This document shows positions 57,181 to 64,000 of a stretch of 64,000 bases of DNA, piece by piece. Origin of the DNA: Alligator mississippiensis. Lineage: Eukaryota > Chordata > Crocodylia > Alligatoridae. The translations under genes and the position numbers were made by a program. The notes under the pieces are model-generated. The model was given only the letters and a program-made list of their open reading frames with translations, was not told the DNA's origin and ran no database searches. Positions within the stretch are counted from its first letter, which is position 1. The number at the start of each line of letters is the position of its first letter. The DNA lies in contig NC_081835.1 in assembly GCF_030867095.1 (NCBI RefSeq), positions 43,631,892 through 43,695,891 on the forward strand. The letters run 5' to 3'.

Positions 57181-59257
57181 CCAGCTGATGCCTTCAGCTC
57201 CTAATGTTCAAGTTGCTCAGACAGGCCTAAGGAACTGACAATTCATTTGGTCAGAGAGGACGTAGGGTGTGATTATGGTGTAGCTGCTGAACCATGCTTG
57301 GCTTCATGTCTGAGTGGGATTTGGGCATCCTGGATACTCCTAGTCTGCTCAGATCACTGGGACATGTTGCCTTTGGCATGAAACTTTCTTTGTTATGCCT
57401 TCATATTGGAAGGGCTGCCCATGGGCCCAGATGTATCACCTCAGCTGCCCACGAATGGGAGAATCCCACCTGGACTGGGAGTCCTGCAGGGAGGCAACAT
57501 TGCCTCTCCTCCAGCTGAGATAGAGCCTGGGTTAATCTTAGACACCCTCCTTGTCTTTTCCAATCAGCTCTGGTCAAACTGCTCTACTGCTGTCAGTGGG
57601 AGTTTGGAGTACATAGAGGACATCCCCTGGGAGAGAGCCCCTGGGTGGAATTGCGTCCCCCCACATACATTATTACAAGTCTTGGTTCTGTCCGGGCTGA
57701 GCACAGACGGTGAGAGGCACCTCAGGCAAACAACTGGCACCAAGCTCAAACCCCACTTAAACCTTCCAACGATGCTGAAACTCAGTGGTCTCTATAAACC
57801 AGAAAGCCAAAACCCACCTCTTTCTGCCTTCTCTGGTAATACACCATCACTTGCAGGGCTGTTGGTTCAGTCTGGGACCTGCATACCATCCTGTAAATAC
57901 AGCTACAAGCTAAAGTATCTGTGCAGATTCCTAGAGTCAATGAGCCGTAACAAATTGTCCAAACTCCCTTCAAGGATTCCCAGCCTGACCCCACTGAAAG
58001 TGAGAGTACAGGAAATTGGCTGTGATAAGGCCTCTGTTCAGCTAGCAAGGAAAGGAACATGTTCTAAATAGGTTTTATTTAAATTAAGTAAATCTGTGCT
58101 AAGACACATGTAACAACCAGCCACCCAATTTCATCTGTGGGCACAGGGCTGAGACATAACATGGAAGAGGAGCACATTGGTATACTGAGGTAGAGGGGGT
58201 CAGATCAAATCCTGGCAGGCTGCATTTAACTGAAATCTTCTCCCTCTTCTGAGATCATGGACTGGCTCAGGGACAGCTGTTAATTTTAGCTGTGGGAGCA
58301 TCAGGTCTGAGCTCATCAGCACCGAACTTCCGAGAGGTGTTATTGAAAGCAGAAAGGAGGTTGGCTCTGCCTGAACAGAGCCACAAGACTTGGGATGACT
58401 CAATGACTTAAGAGTGAAAAACCCAAGTGGGTCTTGGCCCATTTCAGAGGTGGGAATGATGAGTTTGAATGTGACACCAAGTGCCAGCATCAAGGGCATT
58501 TGAGTCTATGGCTCTTGGTTTGGTCCCATCAGTGGAGAACAGTGACAGAAGACATTCCCCAGTATTGCTGTGAAAGCCCTTTCCCACCCTCACTTGAGAA
58601 GGCAGCACGGGGAGGTTGAGCTCATGCTGTCCCTCCACAGCAGTGTCAACCTGCCTAGACTTGTACTCTGGTGGCACCTGGGGCAGGCAGGAAACTGTGG
58701 GAAGGAGCTGGGGGCAGTTTTCCATTTCCCATTTTTGATGTTTCACCCAAATTCTGATCAGCTTTATTGTGGCCATTTGTGCAGCCTCAGGAGGAGGGGA
58801 CTAGTCTGCTCTGACTGGCCAGAGCTGGCTGTTGCCCAGGGGTATTGGACATTTGAACCACTGCCTCCCCTTGCTCTATACCTCCAGCATCGTCCCTGCC
58901 AAACTTCCCCAATAAACCTACACTGCCTGCAACACAGCCAGAGAAAGATGAGGTAGCTTGTCTCTACTCTGCTGAGTATCAGCAGCTCTGCTAGTGTTGG
59001 CCCCCACAGGAAACAATAGTCTCCTTAGAGGAGCCCCTGGTGGAATTACTCCTTTACCTCAAGTCAAAGGGGAGTGTGTTTTCAGGGCAAAAGGGTGCAG
59101 GTTCCCTCCCCACTGCTAGAGTCAAGGCTGGGCCTGCTATAACAAGATGGCTTGGGGACAAGGGGAAAAACCCCTAGACAGTCAAGATAAAAGCATTCAG
59201 TGACAGGCTATAAGGGCCCTGGCATCCCTTGCCCTGTGTTGTGAGACCATTGATCAT
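57181..59257. other. Intergenic stretch with an unexplained open frame
   Basis: 57406-58071 (+) is open for 221 codons. No domain, repeat or splice context supports it as a gene. Nothing else is recognised. Confidence 0.4.
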
Positions 59258-59263
59258 TTTATT
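59258..59263 (-). promoter_or_regulatory. Polyadenylation signal of HYAL3
   Basis: Minus-strand AATAAA lies about 195 bases beyond the HYAL3 stop. Confidence 0.7.
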
Positions 59264-59457
59264 TGTATGCAGAAACACTTTTGATTACTGGGGGAGGGGA
59301 TGGGGACTCTCATTGCACCTTTGGAGCAGCAGACCAGCAGCTGGCAGATCCAACAAAGAGCTGTCATGAGCAAATAGATGCAGCACCCTCCCCGCCGCCC
59401 CCAGCCCAGGAACAGTCTGAAGGCTGTGGGGCCACTGTTCTCTGGACAACAGGGTCA

Positions 59458-62400
59458 TCAAAGATCTGTCTTCTCATTGTAAGCAAAGTTAGTGCAGTCC
59501 TCTGAACTTGGTAAGGTGTTTCCGTCCTGCCCTGTAACACAGACATCCTGACTCTGTGATGGCAGAATGGAGAGTGGGTTCCTGACGGGCTCAGTCCATA
59601 CCTGTTTCTCACAGTTGGCACCTGTCCACCTGTGGTAGCAGTGGCACTGAAACAGCTGCCACACCTCATGCCCCAACTGGTCCATGCTCAGGTGGTTGGT
59701 CAGCACAGGCTCCTCTGCCTGCTGCTCTGGGTCAAGGTGAAGGAAGGCACCAAGCTCCTGAGGGTGCTGTCTCACACAGCGCCCGTGCCCATGACACAGC
59801 TGGTGGCTGCACTGTTGGGCAGCTGTTGTCACATTCATTACATATGGCCCCAGGGTGCTGGTTATGTAATCACGGAGGCTCTTGCAGCTGTCCTGGGGAG
59901 GAAGAGTCCATTAAAGATGCTGGATTCACTGGAGAACAAACTCCTCTACAACTATAACCCTGTTCCCCTCCTGTCTGTCCTCGAGGATTCTACTGCTAAG
60001 GCAGGATGGGAGCTGGACCCCAGTGACTACTGCCTCATAAGCCTTCCTGCTGGGTGTCAACATAAAGCAGCAGCCAGTGCTAATTATGAAGCCTGATTCT
60101 GAAAAATGCAAATCTGCCCCTTGAAAAGAGATCTGAGAACCTACCAGCTCATCTCAGCCAACCACCCAACCTTCAATGAACACTCTCCATACAGGTAACT
60201 GCACTGGCAGCTTCTGACTATGTAGGTGAGACATAGACCATAGGAGTCAGCGCAATTCCTGCTGAAGGGGTTGCAAGCCACTCAGCAAACACACAGGCTA
60301 GTGCAGTTCCCAAGCACCTAGGTGAGGCCCTTGGACCAAAGGAGAAGAGGCTGCTTAGTGCCCAGCAGGGCTGCCTGGGATACTTACAGCCGAATGGGAG
60401 TAGGAACTGTCCCCCCACAGGACCACGCCAGCAACACCAAGGGCCGCGCTCTCCCCAATGGTATTAACCAGATCAGCCTTACCAAACAGAGAAAGAAATG
60501 TAGAAGAAAGATGTTAGACAAGGGAAGCAACTTCAGGATTTAGGAGGTAAGACCCAGGGTGAGAACATACGACTCTTGGTTCAACTTGCAAGAGCTGCAG
60601 GCCCAGTCTGTGTCCCTGCTGGGCTCCCCTGGCACTCTGGGGCATGTTACTTTATAGGCAACAATTGCATTGCCATTCACAAGTATGGTGGATTCATGGT
60701 GTCTCTGTCACCCTGAGTGCAAGACATCAGCAGTAGGGCTGTGCGAAAAGGCACCGTTCCTTTTCGACTTGCATTTCGACGTTTCAACGGAACAGTGTTT
60801 CATTTCAAATTTAATTTCAATTTGAAACCACTGTTCCGTTTTGTTTGGTCAAAACAGTTTTGCTGTTTCAATGCTGTTTCAGCGCTTTCAACGCTTTGCC
60901 CATAGGCTATAATGGGGAAGCTCAAAACAGCCTATAACTTTGTCATTTCTGGCCTGATTTGGATGAAACTTGCAGGAATAGTAGCCCCTTCTGAGGGCAT
61001 AAAGCCTGCCATGTTTCAAGGAGTTAGGTGCAGGGGTTTCAGGAAAACTGCACCTCAAACTCCTGAAAGCAAAACATGTCATATGTATGTGTTAAGCCAC
61101 AGCAGGGTCAAAACTGCAGGGGTGGTAGCCCCTGATGAGGCCACAAAGCCTGCCAAGTTTCAAGGGGATAGGTGCAGGGGCTTGGGGGAAACTGCACCTC
61201 AAACTGGGGACAAGCAAAACTCATGACATGGGTGACACTGTGTGTGTTAAGGCGCAGCGGGGTGAAAGCTGCAGGCCTGCTAGCCCCTGCTGCGGCCACA
61301 AAGCCTGCCAGCTGTCGAGGAGATCGGTGCAGGGGTTCTGTATTCTGGGGCCCTGCACCTCTGGCTGCTGACAGGCAAAACTGGAACACACAGCTCAGCA
61401 ACTGACACCAATGCAGAAAGCAGGGCAGCTCAAACAATGCTGCCTTCTATGTAGTTTTTCCATCCCTCCCCCAGAGCACTGGGATTGGAAGGGACCTCAG
61501 GGAAGGATGACAGTCACTGGCCAGATACACAGTCAATAATGAAAGCACTCCTTTTCTCACCTTCCCCACTCTTTCCCCTCCCTCTCCCTCCTGTAGTTTC
61601 TGTTTCCCTGCAGGCAAGCCCAGCTTGAGCTTTGAAACTCAAAACGTTTAGAAAATTTCAAAACATTTTGACTTGCATCGTTTGGTTTCAAGGCTGTTTT
61701 GAAGCTCTCTGTTTTGTTTCGATTTTGTTGTTTCGAGCTCAAAACAAGTCGAAACAGCGTCAAAATAAAACTGCCGGAGAAACTTCACACGGCCCTAATC
61801 AGCAGTGTCCAAGAAATCCCTCTGCAGCCATAGAACTATGACAGTACCAGGGATGTGAGGGGGGCACTGAGGGTGACCACAAGGAACGAACACAATGACT
61901 ACCTTGACATGTGGATTGTACTGGCATACTCTTATAACCATCTGCCCCAACTACAATGCAGCCCCACAGGCTCTGGGTGGAGGGTGCAAGCCTACCATAA
62001 TCTACCCCACACTTCCACAAATGCAAGAGCTAGCAAGTCTAACCTCCAAACCCTCTGCAAGCAATGCAGACACCTTCTCAGCACTTACCTCAGACAGGTA
62101 TTTGGGGGAGAGCCTATAGGAAACCCTGGAATATGCTATCACAGGCAAGCTCCACTCCAAGTTGAACCGTGCCACCCGGAAGGCCTCCAGCAGGCGGTGG
62201 TGGACATAGCGCCGGCGCTCAGACTCTGGCAGTTTGGGCGGAAGATAGATGCTCGGGTAGAGTGCAGTGGACACCTCCCACAGCCACGTGAGCTGGTTGT
62301 TTCGTGCCATCTCTAGCAGGCTGCATTTGCCAGTGTAGTTGTCCTCTTTCTCCCAGTTGTTGTTGAAACAGTTGGGGAACCCATAGAAGCCCCAGAAGCC

Positions 62401-63009
62401 CCCTGGTCTCAGCGCCTTCCCCAGTGTCAACGTCCTCTCCATGAGCACTTGTGCTGCTTCCTCAAATTCCACCTCAGCCAAGAGGGCTCGTTTCTTGACT
62501 GGCAACTCTGGAAACCTCTCCCAGACCCACTGCACAGAGGTCTCCCTGTATATTCTCTTGGTGCCCCAGTTCCGTACCCAGAGCGGTCTCCACTCCTCCC
62601 AGTCCACCACTGCCAGACCATGGAAGTCCTGATGCAGAAGCTCACAGATTTTCAATGAGGCCTGCTCTAGGTGCCTCTTGAGGTGGACTTTCTGGGGTAT
62701 CCCACCATGGTAGGGTTTCCCCTCTTGGGAGATGTATGGATAAAGTCCAAACTTGTTCTTGTAGAAAATGGTCATGTTTTGTCCCTGGAACTCATTGCCT
62801 TGATTCTCCACAATGCCATAGTCCCCAAGAGGCAGGGCGACCCCAAATCGCTGTTGGCACTTTGTCGTGGGCATGTTCCAAACCACAACAAATGGCTTGT
62901 CCTGGACAATGGGGTCAGGAGATGGTCTCTCCCAACCATGCCCCCTGAGGGACTGGCCAGCTCCAAGGCAGCGCATGACACAGATCCAAAAGATGAGGAC
63001 CACAGTCAT
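59458..63009 (-). CDS. HYAL3: Hyaluronidase, HYAL3-like
   Basis: Three minus-strand coding exons, 62089-63009, 60388-60477 and 59458-59892, all phase 0, give 481 residues. The ATG at 63009 starts a signal peptide (MTVVLIFWICVMRCLGAGQS); an AG acceptor at 63073-63074 shows that a 5' UTR exon lies upstream. The protein is a glycoside hydrolase family 56 enzyme that cleaves hyaluronan. NMTIFYKNKFGLYPY and VDWEEWRPLW (D136 and the acid E138) mark the active site, followed by GFWGFYGFP, ALYPSIYLPP and GVAGVVLWGD. CSHQLCHGHGRC begins the EGF-like end, CHCYHRWTGANC closes it. The wording NMTIFYKN, WEEW and CSHQ-CHGHGRC fits HYAL3 better than HYAL1. A tail of about 45 residues after the EGF-like module makes it longer than human HYAL3 (417). 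A hAT element lies in the intron between the first two coding exons. Confidence 0.92.
60734..61797. mobile_element. hAT element with internal tandem units, in a HYAL3 intron
   Basis: The ends TAGGGCTGTGCGAA and TTCACACGGCCCTA are inverted partners. The flanks are an exact 8-base duplication, ATCAGCAG (60726-60733 and 61798-61805). Inside are about three tandem units of 140-160 bases (AAAGCCTGCCANGTTTCAAG, GGTGCAGGGG, CTGCACCTCAAACT). The outer parts are rich in GTTTCGA and TTTTGACG motifs in both orientations. There is no transposase, so it is non-autonomous. Confidence 0.9.
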
Positions 63010-63072
63010 GGTGGATGCCCTGTGATTATGACTGGCCTGGGGTCCTTCCTGCTGTGTTTCAGAATGAGCGCC

Positions 63073-64000
63073 CTGGAAGGGGAGAGGAAAACACAATCAA
63101 AATGAGATTAGCAAACCCAGGCAACCTCAGCATAAAGCAAGACAGATTGCTCCTCTTTCTCATCCATAAGAAGGTCCCCTCTCTTAAGCCGTCTCCTATC
63201 ATAATAGGACTGACCATTCTGGCCTGCCCCAGAAGAAAGCCTGGCAAATGAAGGCCACAGGCTTATTCCACAGAATTCAGTGAAAAGGCCTAGAAGCATG
63301 TAAGTGAGGTCATACTGACATCACAAAGAGCTGCTGGGAAGGAGGCTGCAAGCAGTTTTATTCCCAGAGATTAAGCAAGAACAACCCAGGTCTGTTGTGA
63401 CCTGTTCTATATCTGTCCTCCTCTACCTCACTCCTAATTATGGATATATAGCAGCATTTCTCTGAGTGCCCTGTACCCAAACAGTCCTGAACCCAGTCTT
63501 TGCCAGCTCACAAGCATCTCCACTGCTTCCTGCTGCCTGGGAAGAGAAGGACACTTAATTCAATAGCAGGATTTTCCACTTGGGTCCTTGCTTCTGCCTC
63601 CACAGCATAGATCATAGGGCTGGAAGGGACCTCAAGGATCACCAAATCCAATCTCTGCCCCCTACTTTCTTTTTTTTTTCCCCTATGCAGGGAAATGGCC
63701 ATGACTCCAGCCTGATACCAGCCACAAGCATCATCCCATTATCACTGCAGCTGGAAAAGGGACCTTTTGAAACAGCTGAGCTCAGTTCCCAGCTCTGCAG
63801 ACTCTGTTTCTGGCCCTAGGCAAGTTGGTTAGGCTGGGATGGGCAAAGGGGCCCAGGATAGCTCACTCCAGCTGATGCTGCCTTAGGCTTCTCTGGAGTT
63901 TCCTCTGCTTCCCAACTTGTAAAATGAGGAAAAGCATCTGTCCTTCTTCCCATGCCCTGTGACTCTGTGTTCCTTGGGGCACCGATTGTCTCACCCTATG
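63073..64000. other. Region upstream of the HYAL3 coding exon
   Basis: Apart from the CR1 tail at 63603, no exon or promoter motif is recognised. The HYAL3 5' UTR exon and promoter should lie here or right of the window. Confidence 0.4.
63603..63665 (-). mobile_element. CR1 3' tail remnant
   Basis: GCATAGATCATAGGGCTGGA followed by AGGGACCTCAAGGATCACC and CCAAATCCAATCTCTGCCCC is the inverted CR1 3' end. It is very short and lies upstream of HYAL3. Confidence 0.7.

Noticed and set aside
57406-58071. 221-codon plus-strand open frame between LSMEM2 and HYAL3
   Set aside because: No recognised domain, no supporting splice sites, no promoter context and no similarity to neighbours. An open frame of this length can occur by chance.

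Overview
This is vertebrate nuclear DNA: split genes with GT-AG introns, a CpG-island promoter, AATAAA signals, and heavy loads of CR1 LINEs and hAT DNA transposons. Dominant CR1, a Tx1-like LINE, several hAT families and no mammalian L1/Alu suggest a sauropsid. A crocodilian is my best guess and a turtle the main alternative; this is inference from repeat content, not a species match.

Host genes. (1) 347-3950 (+): an oligoadenylate synthetase-like gene (OASL) without its first exon, which lies left of the window. It encodes an OAS core with its catalytic aspartates and two ubiquitin-like domains, the second ending LRLRGG plus a 15-residue tail. A decayed inverted copy of its exon 3 region lies at about 5300-5840. 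(2) 29058-45136 (+): complete IFRD2, 12 coding exons, 437 residues, from a CpG island. (3) 49713-52019 (-): three phase-matched exons of a small single-pass membrane protein, probably LSMEM2, tail-to-tail with IFRD2. (4) 59458-63009 (-): a complete HYAL3-like hyaluronidase, three coding exons, 481 residues. IFRD2, LSMEM2 and HYAL3 are neighbours in mammals, so the block is conserved, but HYAL3 seems to lie on the other side of LSMEM2 and OASL sits where HYAL3 would be expected.

Mobile DNA. 7785-16803 is a plus-strand CR1 split by two insertions: a 6.7 kb Ty3/Gypsy LTR retrotransposon (8854-15539, minus orientation, 5-bp target duplication, integrase upstream of reverse transcriptase as in Gmr1-type elements) and a GC-rich repeat (about 15831-16201). 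18496-19578 is a duplicate of IFRD2 intron 1 plus exon 2 (source about 35206-36373), abutting a CR1 that lacks its 3' end. 21262-28100 is a three-layer nest: a Tx1-like LINE, holding a hAT element with an exact 8-bp target duplication, holding a minus-strand CR1 whose 972-codon ORF2 is still open. Smaller inverted-repeat elements lie at 2838, 28133, 29835, 30746, 46512, 52591, 53089 and 60734.

The host genes do not form a known pathway: OASL is antiviral, IFRD2 binds idle ribosomes, HYAL3 degrades hyaluronan and LSMEM2 is uncharacterised. No tRNA, rRNA or CRISPR features were seen.
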